Shown here: one piece after another, positions 17,401 through 25,103 of the stretch | Layout of the letters: every line of letters begins with the position of its first letter | Position numbering within the stretch: position 1 is the stretch's first letter | Assembly: GCF_023238205.1 (NCBI RefSeq) | Contig: NZ_CP096660.1 | Location: 350,604 to 414,603 of the forward strand | DNA from: Halorussus limi | GTDB taxonomy: Archaea; Halobacteriota; Halobacteria; Halobacteriales; Haladaptataceae | Reading direction: 5' to 3' | Length of the DNA: 64,000 bases | Made by a program: the position numbers and the translations under genes | The notes under the pieces: model-generated | Seen by the model: the letters and a program-made list of their open reading frames with translations, nothing else | Databases searched by the model: none | What the model was told of the DNA's origin: nothing

Positions 17401-18539
17401 CCGAACTCCTCGTAGACGACGTGGTCGTCGAAGCCCTTCTCGGCGGGGTTCGAGACGCTCACGGCCTCCTCGATGTCGGCGGCGGCCTGACAGTACGTCT
17501 CGGACAGCGGGAGCTCCCTGCCGCGTTCGTAGTGTTCGTGGTCACCGCTGGCGTACTCTATCTCCAGTCGGTCGGCGGCGAGGTCGACTCGATTCAGAAA
17601 GCCGAAGTCGAGGCCGAACCGCTCGCACCCCAACTCGAACAGGGCGTGGAGTTTCTCCTCGAACGAGCGGTCCTGACTGGCCGTGATTTCGTACAGTTCG
17701 CGCAGGAACCGGTCGTGGTCGGCCAGTTCCGCCTTCGCTCGGGCGCGCTCCGTGAGCGTGCCGAGCATCCGGTCGACTTCGCGAGCGGGGTCGTCGTCGC
17801 TGAGAAACTCCGCGGGCGGCGTGTAGTAGACGTTGTGACACGCCGTGTCGTCGTAGATGAGATGGGGATGGGTTCGAACGACCTCCTGAACGACTTCCGA
17901 CGGGAACGCGCGGCGGTCGTACTGACAGAGTGCGAGGCAGTCCTCCTCGGCGAAGAGGTCGTTGACCTTCGACTCGTACTCCATGAACTGCTCGACCGTC
18001 GCGGCGTCGCTCTCGAGCCACGACGTTTCGGCGACGATGCGGAGCGCCTCGAACTCCTCGGTGGCGGCCGCGACGACGTCGGCGTAGAACTCGACCATCT
18101 CGTCGGGGTCGAACGCGCCGTTTCGGAGGTAGGTCTCCTGAACGGTGTGGAACGATAGTCCGCCCGACCCGAGAGCGTCCTCGACGTCGACACCTCCCTC
18201 GCGAAGTGCCGCGCGCACCTCGTCCTCGTTACCGTCGTCGAGGACGTACATGACGCGTTCGTCCCGGTCGAGTCCGCTGCGCACGAACGGGACGGCGGTG
18301 GAGAACCGCTCCTCGTCCGTCTCGTAAATCTGCGCGAAGTGGTCGTTGCAGTCGTGGCCGTCGAGCGCCTCCACGGGGCCGTCCAACCGGTCGCCGGACC
18401 GCAGCGCTTCGAGTCCGCTTTCGGGCGTCAGCGACTCGGGGAGACCGGTCGTCGGGGCTGCGTGTTCGCTCACGTCTCGGCCCTCCTCTCGACGCGCGAC
18501 CGCAGTCGCTCGTCCGGTTTCCGGTGTTCCATTATACAC
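14448..18539 (-). CDS. Multi-domain sensor histidine kinase (MEDS, GAF x3, PAS x3, HisKA, HATPase)
   Basis: A 1363-residue cytoplasmic kinase. Residues about 55-255 form an MEDS domain (DHFAQIYETDEER, then YYTPPAEFL), as in DcmR-type sensors. Three GAF domains of the same subtype follow (about 290-760), each ending with a helix containing GQW(V/T)xYELER. Three PAS domains carry GxxRxxE and DITE(R/Q) ends. The phosphoacceptor is H1156 in LAHELRNPV, and the ATPase has ENAVEHGG, DDGPGIP and GTGLGL. No receiver or output domain is fused and no response regulator is adjacent. The GTG start at 18539 is supported by a TATA-like GTTAAAAAG about 23 bases upstream; a second GTG lies 23 codons in. The three GAF copies probably arose by internal duplication. 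Confidence 0.9.
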   Translation of the reverse strand: MYNGTPETGRATAVARREEGRDVSEHAAPTTGLPESLTPESGLEALRSGDRLDGPVEALDGHDCNDHFAQIYETDEERFSTAVPFVRSGLDRDERVMYVLDDGNEDEVRAALREGGVDVEDALGSGGLSFHTVQETYLRNGAFDPDEMVEFYADVVAAATEEFEALRIVAETSWLESDAATVEQFMEYESKVNDLFAEEDCLALCQYDRRAFPSEVVQEVVRTHPHLIYDDTACHNVYYTPPAEFLSDDDPAREVDRMLGTLTERARAKAELADHDRFLRELYEITASQDRSFEEKLHALFELGCERFGLDFGFLNRVDLAADRLEIEYASGDHEHYERGRELPLSETYCQAAADIEEAVSVSNPAEKGFDDHVVYEEFGVDGYLGTYIPVEGGTDRTLAFVPEGSREESFSERDEAYVELMGQWVGYELERRQRERFVRECYEITSDPALDFRGKLHRLLDLARERMGLDAAGLTHLPEWDGAFRNEYALGYGNGDEVVDASDDVWTDPGEGCYCRQVIEEDEPLGMADVRGTDWEDDRIHREHGLSCYLGTKVTSGSTPYGTLWVGSTEPRDREFSETERTFIELVGQWVSYEIERRDHSDAQRELYEVTSDPDRSFGEKLDALLELGCEQFGVELGGMAVVDPEADSVEIERISDDRGIYEPGQEFALSETFCEAAIETGGQVSIVDPAAAGYDDCRIHSEHGFETYLGTLLDVEDAQDRTFFFLSEESRDREFSETERTFLDLMGQWTEYELERREYERALRERTEHLSALVETTPECIKTVAPDGTLLQMNSAGLEMVEADSTSDVVGECVYDLIAPEDREEFRKFNERICGGERGSMEFDIVGLDGTRRHMESHAAPLHRPDSTTAHVALTHDVTEQKERERELRRKERRFEAIFEDPNILVGLLDPDGTVLDINQTAMEYIGADLDDVTGEPFWETPWWGQGDEVRSDVREWVERAANGEYVDFEADLTRPDGERYTLNGVFRPVTNDDGEVVSVIVSDRDITERKERERALEQSEQRYRTLAEAFPNGIVTLFDDDLRYTLAAGRVLDDLPVSRDDIEGRTPREAWDDDVADELEPVCRAALDGERNSIEVSYAGREWLIYAVPVPDEDGDVFAGMTMAQDITEREENRRTLERQNERLESFASMLAHELRNPVTIGQIYSQQLPAETDSEAVEYVTEAFDRIEDMIDVMLVLTRGRKAVGDSAPIDLGSVAREAWDDVDSSEAALDVELDRTIEADETYIRHLFRNLLENAVEHGGPDVTVTVGDLPSASDGRSEDGDGTEPTTGGFYVADDGPGIPDEDRDAVLDEGYTTAADSGGTGLGLAFVQKLAEVYEWDLEVTESEDGGARFEFRNVV

Positions 18540-18869
18540 TGAGACAGCGGTCTAGCAGTTAAAAAGATATTGCACGTTCTCGGGGCCGCCGGGAGCGCGT
18601 TCGCTTTGCTCGGAGCGCGCCGTCTCTCGGAGCGTCCGCCTCGCCGGGGAGCGGTCCGCCACAGCGCCGTCGGACTCGTCACGTCTCTCTCGGGGGTACC
18701 CGCTCGCGACCGATACGCGTCGTTGGGGTCTCGCGCCGCGATACTTTAGAAACAAAGGCAGAGTGGTGAGAGAAAGCCATTCGAAAAATATAGCGCCGCA
18801 CTGAGCCGATTTCCATAAGGGAAAAGTCGCATTAACGTGGGTCCCGTACGTTCTACCAAGGAGGACTAC
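18540..18869. other. Divergent region between the sensor kinase and the copper ATPase
   Basis: 330 bases. The left end holds the kinase promoter (AT-rich 18558-18570). The right end holds the copper ATPase leader, with a short inverted repeat at 18810-18824 and a strong Shine-Dalgarno sequence just before the ATG. The middle is GC-rich with no plausible gene. Confidence 0.55.
18810..18824 (+). promoter_or_regulatory. Candidate metal-regulator site TTTCC-N5-GGAAA
   Basis: A 5-base dyad centred about 53 bases before the ATPase ATG, overlapping an AT-rich CATAAGG that may be the promoter. A natural candidate binder is the TRASH-domain regulator encoded at 11216-11806. The arms are short, so this may be chance. 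Confidence 0.3.
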
Positions 18870-21467
18870 ATGGCGCGAACCGCACACCTCGACATCCGAG
18901 GCATGAGCTGCGCCAACTGCTCGGGGACCGTGGAAGACGCCCTGAGCGAGTTGGACGGCATCGACTCGGCGAACGTGAACTTCGCCACCGACGAGGGGAC
19001 CGTCGAGTACGACCCCGACATCGTCTCGCTCGGCGAGATTTACGCGGCCGTCGAGGACGCGGGCTACGACCCGGTCGCCCAGCAAGTCACCGTCGGCATC
19101 TCCGGGATGTCGTGTGCGAACTGCTCGGAGACCAACGAGCAGGCGCTCGAAGAGACGCCGGGGGTCGTGGACGCCGAAGTCAACTACGCCACCGACGAGG
19201 GGACGGTCCGGTACAACCCCAACGACGCCGACTTGGAGGACCTCTACGACGCCATCGAGCGGGCGGGCTACGAACCCATCCGCGAGAACGAATCCGACGG
19301 GGACGGCGAGACCGCTGGCGACCGACGCGAGGACGCCCGGAAGGCCGAAATCCGCCGCCAGCGCAACCTGACGATTCTGGGCGCGGTCCTCTCGGCCCCG
19401 CTGGTGTTCCTACTGCTCGAACACTTCTTGTTCGACAGTCTGCTCGGAGACACCCTCTTCGGACTTCCGCTCGGATGGCTCATGTTCGGACTCGCGACCC
19501 CGGTCCAGTACTTCCTCGGCAAGGAGTTCTACGAGAACTCGTACACCGCGGTCGTCAGGAACCGGACCGCGAACATGGACGTGCTGATAGCGCTCGGGTC
19601 CTCGACGGCGTACTTCTACAGCGTCGCGGTCCTGCTGGGGTTCACCGGGAGCCTCTACTTCGACACCGCCGCGCTCATCCTGGTGTTCATCACGCTCGGC
19701 AACTACCTCGAAGCCCGGTCGAAGGGCCAAGCCAGCGAGGCGCTTCGCAAACTGCTGGAGATGGAGGCAGACACGGCCACCATCGTTGAGGACGGCGAGG
19801 AGGTCGAGGTTCCCGTCGAGGACGTGGAAGTCGGCGACCTGATGGTCGTCCGGCCCGGCGAGAAGATTCCGACCGACGGCGTCGTCCGCGAGGGCGACAG
19901 CGCCGTCGACGAGTCGATGGTCACGGGCGAGTCGGTGCCCGTCGAGAAGTCGCCCGGCGACGACGTGGTCGGCGCGACGGTCAACGAGAACGGCGTCCTG
20001 AAGGTCGAGGCGACCAAGGTCGGCTCCGAGACCGCGCTCCAGCAAATCGTCCAACTGGTCAAGGAGGCCCAGAGCCGCCAGCCGGAGATTCAGCAGGTCG
20101 CCGACCGCATCTCGGCGTACTTCGTGCCCGCGGTCATCACGAACGCCCTGCTCTGGGGCGCGCTCTGGTTCCTCTTCCCCGAGGCGCTGGCCGGGTTCGT
20201 CCAATCGCTCCCGCTGTGGGGACTGGTCGCGGGCGGCCCCGGCGTCGCGGGCGGCACCGTCTCGGTGTTCGAGTTCGCGGTCGTCGTGTTCGCCTCCGCG
20301 GTCCTCATCGCCTGCCCCTGCGCGCTCGGTCTGGCGACTCCGGCCGCGACGATGGTCGGGACCTCCATCGGCGCGCAGAACGGCGTGCTGTTCAAGGGCG
20401 GCGACGTGCTGGAGCGAGTCCGCGACGTGGACACGGTGGTCTTCGACAAGACCGGCACGCTGACCGAGGGCGAGATGCGCCTGACCGACGTGGTGGCGCT
20501 CGGCCCCCGAGCGGACGGCGGAGAGCGAACCGCCGCGGACGGAGGCGCGGTGGAAGCCCCGACCGAGACCGACGTGGACGAGGAGTTCGTGCTCGCGGCC
20601 GCCGCGAGCGCCGAGACGGGGAGCGAACACCCGCTCGCGGAGGCCATCGTCGAGGGCGCGCGAGAGCGGGGCATCACCGTCGAGGACCCCGAGGACTTCG
20701 AGAACGTGCCCGGCCACGGCGTCCGCGCCACGACCTCTCACGGCGAGGTCTTGGTCGGCAACCGAAAGCTGATGGAAGACAACGGCATCGACGTCTCGTA
20801 CGCCGAGGAGACGATGGAGCGCCTCGAACGCGAGGGCAAGACCGCGATGCTGGTCGCCGCGGACGGCCGACTCGCGGGCGTCGTCGCCGACGCCGACACC
20901 GTCAAGGAGAGCGCCAAGGAAGCGGTCGGGGACCTCCGCGATTCGGGCCGCGAAGTCATGATGATTACCGGCGACAACGAGCGCACCGCCCGCGCGGTGG
21001 CCGAGCAGGTCGGCATCGACCCCGACAACGTCCGCGCGGAGGTCCTGCCCGAGGACAAGGCCGACGCGGTCGAGTCCATCCAGTCCGAGGGCCGCGAGGC
21101 GATGATGGTCGGCGACGGCGTCAACGACGCGCCCGCGCTGGCCGCGGCCTACGTCGGCGCGGCCATCGGGTCGGGGACCGACGTGGCCATCGAAGCCGCC
21201 GACGTGACGCTGATGCGCGACGACCCCGCGGACGTGCTGAAGGCCATCCGAGTCTCGGAGGGGACGCTCGCCAAGATAAAGCAGAACCTCTTCTGGGCGC
21301 TCGGTTACAACACCGCGATGATTCCGCTGGCCAGCCTCGGCCTGCTCCAACCCGTGCTGGCGGCGGGCGCGATGGCGTTCTCCAGCGTGAGCGTCCTGAC
21401 CAACAGCATGCTGTTCCGCAGGTACACCCCGGACCACGAGTACGAACTGCTGGGCTTCCTGCGGTGA
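18870..21467 (+). CDS. copA: Copper-exporting P1B-type ATPase
   Basis: 865 residues. Two heavy-metal-associated domains carry GMSCANC (C14/C17 and C82/C85). Eight membrane helices follow, with CPC at 482-484, the TGES phosphatase loop, the phosphorylation site DKTGT at 526-530, SEHPLA in the nucleotide domain and GDGVNDAP from about 748. The helix signature GYN...[12 protein letters not shown] marks the Cu+/Ag+ (P1B-1) class. It exports cytosolic Cu+. AGGAGG six bases before the ATG at 18870 fixes the start; upstream in-frame codons are excluded on that basis. Likely regulated by the TRASH-domain protein about 7 kb away, as in Halobacterium. Confidence 0.95.
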   Translation: MARTAHLDIRGMSCANCSGTVEDALSELDGIDSANVNFATDEGTVEYDPDIVSLGEIYAAVEDAGYDPVAQQVTVGISGMSCANCSETNEQALEETPGVVDAEVNYATDEGTVRYNPNDADLEDLYDAIERAGYEPIRENESDGDGETAGDRREDARKAEIRRQRNLTILGAVLSAPLVFLLLEHFLFDSLLGDTLFGLPLGWLMFGLATPVQYFLGKEFYENSYTAVVRNRTANMDVLIALGSSTAYFYSVAVLLGFTGSLYFDTAALILVFITLGNYLEARSKGQASEALRKLLEMEADTATIVEDGEEVEVPVEDVEVGDLMVVRPGEKIPTDGVVREGDSAVDESMVTGESVPVEKSPGDDVVGATVNENGVLKVEATKVGSETALQQIVQLVKEAQSRQPEIQQVADRISAYFVPAVITNALLWGALWFLFPEALAGFVQSLPLWGLVAGGPGVAGGTVSVFEFAVVVFASAVLIACPCALGLATPAATMVGTSIGAQNGVLFKGGDVLERVRDVDTVVFDKTGTLTEGEMRLTDVVALGPRADGGERTAADGGAVEAPTETDVDEEFVLAAAASAETGSEHPLAEAIVEGARERGITVEDPEDFENVPGHGVRATTSHGEVLVGNRKLMEDNGIDVSYAEETMERLEREGKTAMLVAADGRLAGVVADADTVKESAKEAVGDLRDSGREVMMITGDNERTARAVAEQVGIDPDNVRAEVLPEDKADAVESIQSEGREAMMVGDGVNDAPALAAAYVGAAIGSGTDVAIEAADVTLMRDDPADVLKAIRVSEGTLAKIKQNLFWALGYNTAMIPLASLGLLQPVLAAGAMAFSSVSVLTNSMLFRRYTPDHEYELLGFLR

Positions 21468-21525
21468 CGCGACCCGTTTCTCTCCCACGGAAAAGTTGAC
21501 CTTCGGCCGACTCGATTTCGCTCCC

Positions 21526-21648
21526 GTGCAGTTCCTTCCGCTCCGCGTTCCCGGGACGCCGTGGTGGTCGTATCTGCTCGTCGCGCTCGCCGTGGCGGGC
21601 CTCTGGCAGAGCGTCCGATGGTTCTCGACTCGCCTGCGAGCGCGGTGA
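21526..21648 (+). CDS. Very small single-helix membrane protein
   Basis: 40 residues from a GTG start: a short polar N terminus (MQFLPLRVPGTPWW), one hydrophobic helix (about 15-27) and a basic end containing GLWQSVRWFSTRLRAR. It lies 58 bases after copA on the same strand. The gene 104 bases further on encodes a protein of the same plan (LPL near the start, one helix, then a WQ-x2-R motif and a basic end), which argues that both are real and related. No function is known; a subunit or chaperone of a membrane transporter is one possibility. Confidence 0.5.
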   Translation: MQFLPLRVPGTPWWSYLLVALAVAGLWQSVRWFSTRLRAR

Positions 21649-21752
21649 TTTTCCGAGACCGCCGCCGCACTCCGCGACGAGAGCGGTGAAAACCGACCCT
21701 CGTCACACCGCGGAGAGAAATATTGACGGCCGTGTGGAGCGTACGGTGACGC

Positions 21753-21893
21753 ATGCTCCTCCCGCTTCACGCGACCGGTCACGCGGGACTCGACCCCCTC
21801 GCGGTGGTGTTCGGTGCGCTCGCCGGTCTCGCAATCTGGCAGGCCATTCGACTGCTCGCGCGGTCCGACACCCGAAAGCGAGGCGGCGCGTAG
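21753..21893 (+). CDS. Very small single-helix membrane protein, relative of the preceding gene
   Basis: 46 residues: MLLPLHATGHAGLDP, a hydrophobic helix (about 16-29), then IWQAIRLLARSDTRKR. It shares the LPL start, the helix and the WQ-x2-R/basic tail with the 40-residue protein at 21526-21648. Two histidines (H6, H10) precede the helix, which could bind metal; this is only suggestive given the Cu and Ni transporters on either side. ATG start, with a TATA-like AAATATTG about 30 bases upstream. Confidence 0.5.
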   Translation: MLLPLHATGHAGLDPLAVVFGALAGLAIWQAIRLLARSDTRKRGGA

Positions 21894-21954
21894 CGTCGCC
21901 GGAACAAGGTGATACCGAGACACCGCCGACCGCCCCGCGCGACCATCGCCCCTC

Positions 21955-22941
21955 TCAGAACAGTCCTGCGACGAACCCGAGACCCATCAGTATCAGCACG
22001 GCCGCCGAGAACGCGGGGAGGTAGTCGGTGTATCGCTCGACGCGCTCCTCGTATCGCTCGTAGCCCGCGATGAGCAGGAGCGTGAGCGCCACGATGCCGA
22101 GGACGACCGTCACCGCGTAGACGGCCATCAGCGAGAGGCAGTAGTCCGACCCCGCGCACATCGCGATAATCTCGAACTCCTCCTCGTGGGCGAACCCGAG
22201 GACGAAGGCGAACCCCGCGATGCCCCAGAGGCCGCGTTCGGTGGCCTCCTCGGGCGACCCGTGACTGTGTCCGCCGACGAACGGGAGCGCGAGTTTGATT
22301 CTGTCGAGGACGCCGCGGCCCTCGCCGTGGTCGTGGGGGTGGTCGGCGTGGCCGTGCGGGTGGCCGTGGCCGCGGTCGGCGCGTGAGTCGCCGCCGGTGC
22401 CGTGTTCGTCCGCGCCCCGACCAGATTCAGATTTGTTTGCCCCGTACGAAGTTACGTTATCGTCGACGTGATACCGCTGGTCGTCGTGAGCGCCGTGGCC
22501 GTCGTGACCGTGCCCGGACTCGCCGTGGTCGTGCGAGTGTCCGCCGTGGCCGTGGTCGTGACCGTGCGAATGGTCGCCGTCTCCGCCGTGGTCGTGGCTG
22601 TGGCCGTGAAAGTACTCCCGAACGCCCAGCAGTATCAACACGACCCCGGCGACGACGCCGACCGGGCCGCCGATTTGGACGCCGAACAGTTCCAGCGGTT
22701 CGTTTATCTGGGTGAGTTCGAAGTGGCGCTTGGCGAAGAAGAACACGACAACCATCGCGATGCTACTCACGAGGTGGCCGAACCCGAGCAGGAAACTCGC
22801 CGCGAAGCCGTAGAGCCACTTGTTCGACTGGTCGAGGGCGTAACTGGCCGCGACGGGCCACCCGTGGCCCGGTTCGATGCCGTGAACCGCGCCGAGCGCG
22901 ACGGCCCCGGCGAACAGTCCGACCGCGTCACTCGGTATCAT
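21955..22941 (-). CDS. NicO-type nickel/cobalt permease with His-rich loop
   Basis: 328 residues. Helix 1 carries H20-x5-H26 within HGIEPGHG, the metal-binding signature of the NicO/RcnA superfamily. After three helices there is a long cytoplasmic or surface loop (about 113-230) extremely rich in His, Asp and Gly (HGHDHGHGGHSHDHG and similar), then three or four helices with FAHEEEFEI. The divergent neighbour is NikR, so nickel is the likely substrate. Direction is uncertain: NiCoT-like uptake or RcnA-like export are both possible. The promoter contains a dyad (22982-23008) placed for repression. Confidence 0.85.
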   Translation of the reverse strand: MIPSDAVGLFAGAVALGAVHGIEPGHGWPVAASYALDQSNKWLYGFAASFLLGFGHLVSSIAMVVVFFFAKRHFELTQINEPLELFGVQIGGPVGVVAGVVLILLGVREYFHGHSHDHGGDGDHSHGHDHGHGGHSHDHGESGHGHDGHGAHDDQRYHVDDNVTSYGANKSESGRGADEHGTGGDSRADRGHGHPHGHADHPHDHGEGRGVLDRIKLALPFVGGHSHGSPEEATERGLWGIAGFAFVLGFAHEEEFEIIAMCAGSDYCLSLMAVYAVTVVLGIVALTLLLIAGYERYEERVERYTDYLPAFSAAVLILMGLGFVAGLF

Positions 22942-22981
22942 TCTCGCTCCGAGGTTGGCGGAGGCGTCCTAAACGGGTTGT

Positions 22982-23008
22982 TATTACCGAACCGGGGTGC
23001 CCGTAATA
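22982..23008 (-). promoter_or_regulatory. Candidate NikR operator TATTAC-N15-GTAATA
   Basis: Perfect 6-base arms with a 15-base spacer, between the divergent permease and nikR genes. The left arm overlaps the TATA-like GGTAATAACA of the permease, about 40 bases from its ATG. Bacterial NikR binds a dyad of very similar geometry (GTATGA-N16-TCATAC), so this is a good candidate site. Confidence 0.6.
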
Positions 23009-23138
23009 CGGGTCGGTGGCGTCGGGCCTCGGACGTTCGGTGAGACGGCGCGAACGGCGGGCGCGGTTCGAAGTCGGCAGTCGCGCCCCGTCACGTCCGA
23101 ACGAAATACCCAACCACCCCGAAGCGAAAGGTCTCCAC

Positions 23139-23534
23139 ATGCGAACGAGTCTCAACGTTCCCGACGACGTGCTCGCGGCCTTCGACGAGACGTGGCAGGC
23201 CGAGGGGCTGGACTCCCGGTCGCGCGCGATTCGAGAGGCGATGCGCGAGTACGTCGAGTCACACGCTCGACTCGAAGCCGCCGAGGGCGAAGTCACGGCC
23301 GTCCTCGCCTACGACTACGAACACGACGCGGTGGTCCGGGACCTCCACGCGGTCCAGCACGAGTTCGGGGAGGTCATCACCGCGACCAACCACGTCCACC
23401 GCGGCCACTGGTGCATGGAGACCGCCTTCTGCGAGGGGCCCGCCGAGCGGGTTCGCGGACTGGTGTATCGACTCCGGGACTTCGATTCTGTCGCGCGAGT
23501 GAAGGTGATGGTCCTGAGCGCGGACCGGGAGTGA
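23139..23534 (+). CDS. nikR: NikR nickel-responsive regulator
   Basis: 131 residues. The N terminus is a ribbon-helix-helix (MRTSLNVPDDVLAAFDE, then SRSRAIREAMREYV). The rest is the ACT-like NikR metal domain. The square-planar nickel ligands of E. coli NikR (His76, His87, His89, Cys95) correspond here to H74, H85, H87 and C92, inside HEFGEVITATNHVHRGHWC. The distance from the last His to Cys is five rather than six residues. It is divergent from the NicO permease with the dyad between them, so it probably represses or activates that gene according to Ni2+. ATG 23139 is the family start. Confidence 0.9.
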   Translation: MRTSLNVPDDVLAAFDETWQAEGLDSRSRAIREAMREYVESHARLEAAEGEVTAVLAYDYEHDAVVRDLHAVQHEFGEVITATNHVHRGHWCMETAFCEGPAERVRGLVYRLRDFDSVARVKVMVLSADRE

Positions 23535-23570
23535 GTCGTTTTCGCCGCCGGTTCTCGCTTCGTCTCCGTC

Positions 23571-25103
23571 TCACTCCCGCTCGAACAGCACCGCGAAGCA
23601 CAGCACCGCGACCAGCAGGAGCGCCACCGCGAGTCGGGCGCGCCACGCGGGCGGCGAGAACGACAGCGACCCCATCCCGAACGCGGTCAGCGTCGCTATC
23701 AGGACGCCGCCCGCGCCGACCAGCAGGCCGCCGACCGCGTGGGCCGCCTCGCCGGCGCGCGTCTCGGCGTCGCGCCCGATTCGCGCGCCGAGTTCGACCG
23801 CGTTCGACCCGAGGTCGTGGACCGCGAGCGCGGCCGCGACCCCGACGAAGGCCGCGAGCGCCGACCCGCCGCCGTCGGCGACGACCAACGAGGCCACCAT
23901 CAGCGACCCGCCGGCGACCGCGAATCCGCTCGCGGACTCGGTCCCGACCCACGGCGCGACGGCGACCGCGAGGACCCGCTGGGAGAACGCGACGGCGAAG
24001 AGCGTGGCCGCGACGCCGCCCGCGAGCGCCGCGGTCAGACCGACCGACGCGACGGTTTCCGTCCACCCGGTTCCGGCGGCCGCCGCGAGCGCCTCGGTAG
24101 GCGCGAGCGCCAGCAGGGCCGCGACGGCGAGCGTCACGAGGCCGCCCGCGGCGTGGGCGACCGACCGCGGCGGGTCGCTCCCGGCCCACCCGACGAACAG
24201 CGCCTGCAGGCCCCGCGCGAGCAGAACGCCGACGAGACCCACGACGAGCGCGGTCAGCGGCAGGTGGACGACGCCCGAGAACAGCACCAGTTCGAGCGCG
24301 TCGCCGAGGACCGACAGCGAGTCGAGGAACCCGCGGAACCACGCCGGACCCCACTCCGAGAGCGCGAGCACGATTTGAAGGCCGAGGACGGCCCAGTAGG
24401 CCCGCGGCACGTCCCAGAGTCGGCGGTCGAACCGGTCGAGGACCGCGGCCCGGAGGTCCCGGTTCTCGGGGAGCCAACCGTCCAGAACCGGGACGGCCCA
24501 GTGGACCAACTCCGCGACCGCCAGCAGTTCCAACTGGAGGACGACCAGCAGCGCGAGCGCGCTCGACTCGGCGGCCGCGACGAGGTTCCCGCCGACCACG
24601 CCGAACGTCTTGGCGAACACGTCGGCGTACAGGCACACCGCGAGGACGGCCCCGACCGAGAGGACCGTCGCCGAGCGCCAGACGGCCCTGACCGCGGGGC
24701 GCTCGACTCGCTCGTCGAACGAGACGACCGCGTTGGTCGCGGCCGCCCCGACGCCCGCGCCGACCAGCAGTGCGACCGGGCCGCCGCCGAGGGTCGCGAC
24801 GATTGCGAAGACCGACACGCCGGCGACGACGCCGACGCTCCCGACCGCTCGCCGGGCGTTCGTCCCCGATTGGACCGCCCGGACGCCGAGCGCGGCCAGC
24901 ACGCCGCCGCCGATGGTCGCGGCGACCGACCAGAGACTCCCGCCCGCGGCACCGAGCGCGAGGCCCGCGAGCGCCGCCACCAGCACCGCGACGGTCCCGC
25001 TGAAGGTAGTCGCGCGGCGTTCGAGAACGGCGTCGGGTTCGTCGCCGCGGTCGTTCGTATCGCCCGTTTCTCCACTGTTAGCGTCGCTCACGTCGAAACT
25101 CAT
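23571..25103 (-). CDS. Large hydrophobic membrane protein of the DUF58 operon (DUF7519-like)
   Basis: 510 residues with about a dozen hydrophobic helices, Ala/Val/Gly-rich, after an acidic 30-residue N terminus. I recall proteins of this type (DUF7519) as the fixed downstream partner of DUF58 proteins in haloarchaea; no enzymatic motif is visible. Its ATG overlaps the end of the DUF58 gene by 4 bases (ATGA), which fixes the start and indicates translational coupling. The frame continues open far upstream, but that part is the antisense or shifted reading of the DUF58 gene. It is the last gene of the operon. Confidence 0.8.
   Translation of the reverse strand: MSFDVSDANSGETGDTNDRGDEPDAVLERRATTFSGTVAVLVAALAGLALGAAGGSLWSVAATIGGGVLAALGVRAVQSGTNARRAVGSVGVVAGVSVFAIVATLGGGPVALLVGAGVGAAATNAVVSFDERVERPAVRAVWRSATVLSVGAVLAVCLYADVFAKTFGVVGGNLVAAAESSALALLVVLQLELLAVAELVHWAVPVLDGWLPENRDLRAAVLDRFDRRLWDVPRAYWAVLGLQIVLALSEWGPAWFRGFLDSLSVLGDALELVLFSGVVHLPLTALVVGLVGVLLARGLQALFVGWAGSDPPRSVAHAAGGLVTLAVAALLALAPTEALAAAAGTGWTETVASVGLTAALAGGVAATLFAVAFSQRVLAVAVAPWVGTESASGFAVAGGSLMVASLVVADGGGSALAAFVGVAAALAVHDLGSNAVELGARIGRDAETRAGEAAHAVGGLLVGAGGVLIATLTAFGMGSLSFSPPAWRARLAVALLLVAVLCFAVLFERE

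Noticed and set aside
14166..18158. A 1330-codon open frame on the plus strand
   Set aside because: It lies antisense to the well-supported sensor kinase and shows no domain motifs; long antisense frames are expected in this GC-rich DNA.
19410..21923. An 837-codon open frame on the minus strand
   Set aside because: It is antisense to copA, with repetitive His/Arg/Asp composition typical of a shadow frame.
22383..22715. A 110-codon plus-strand frame
   Set aside because: It is the antisense of the His-rich loop of the nickel permease.
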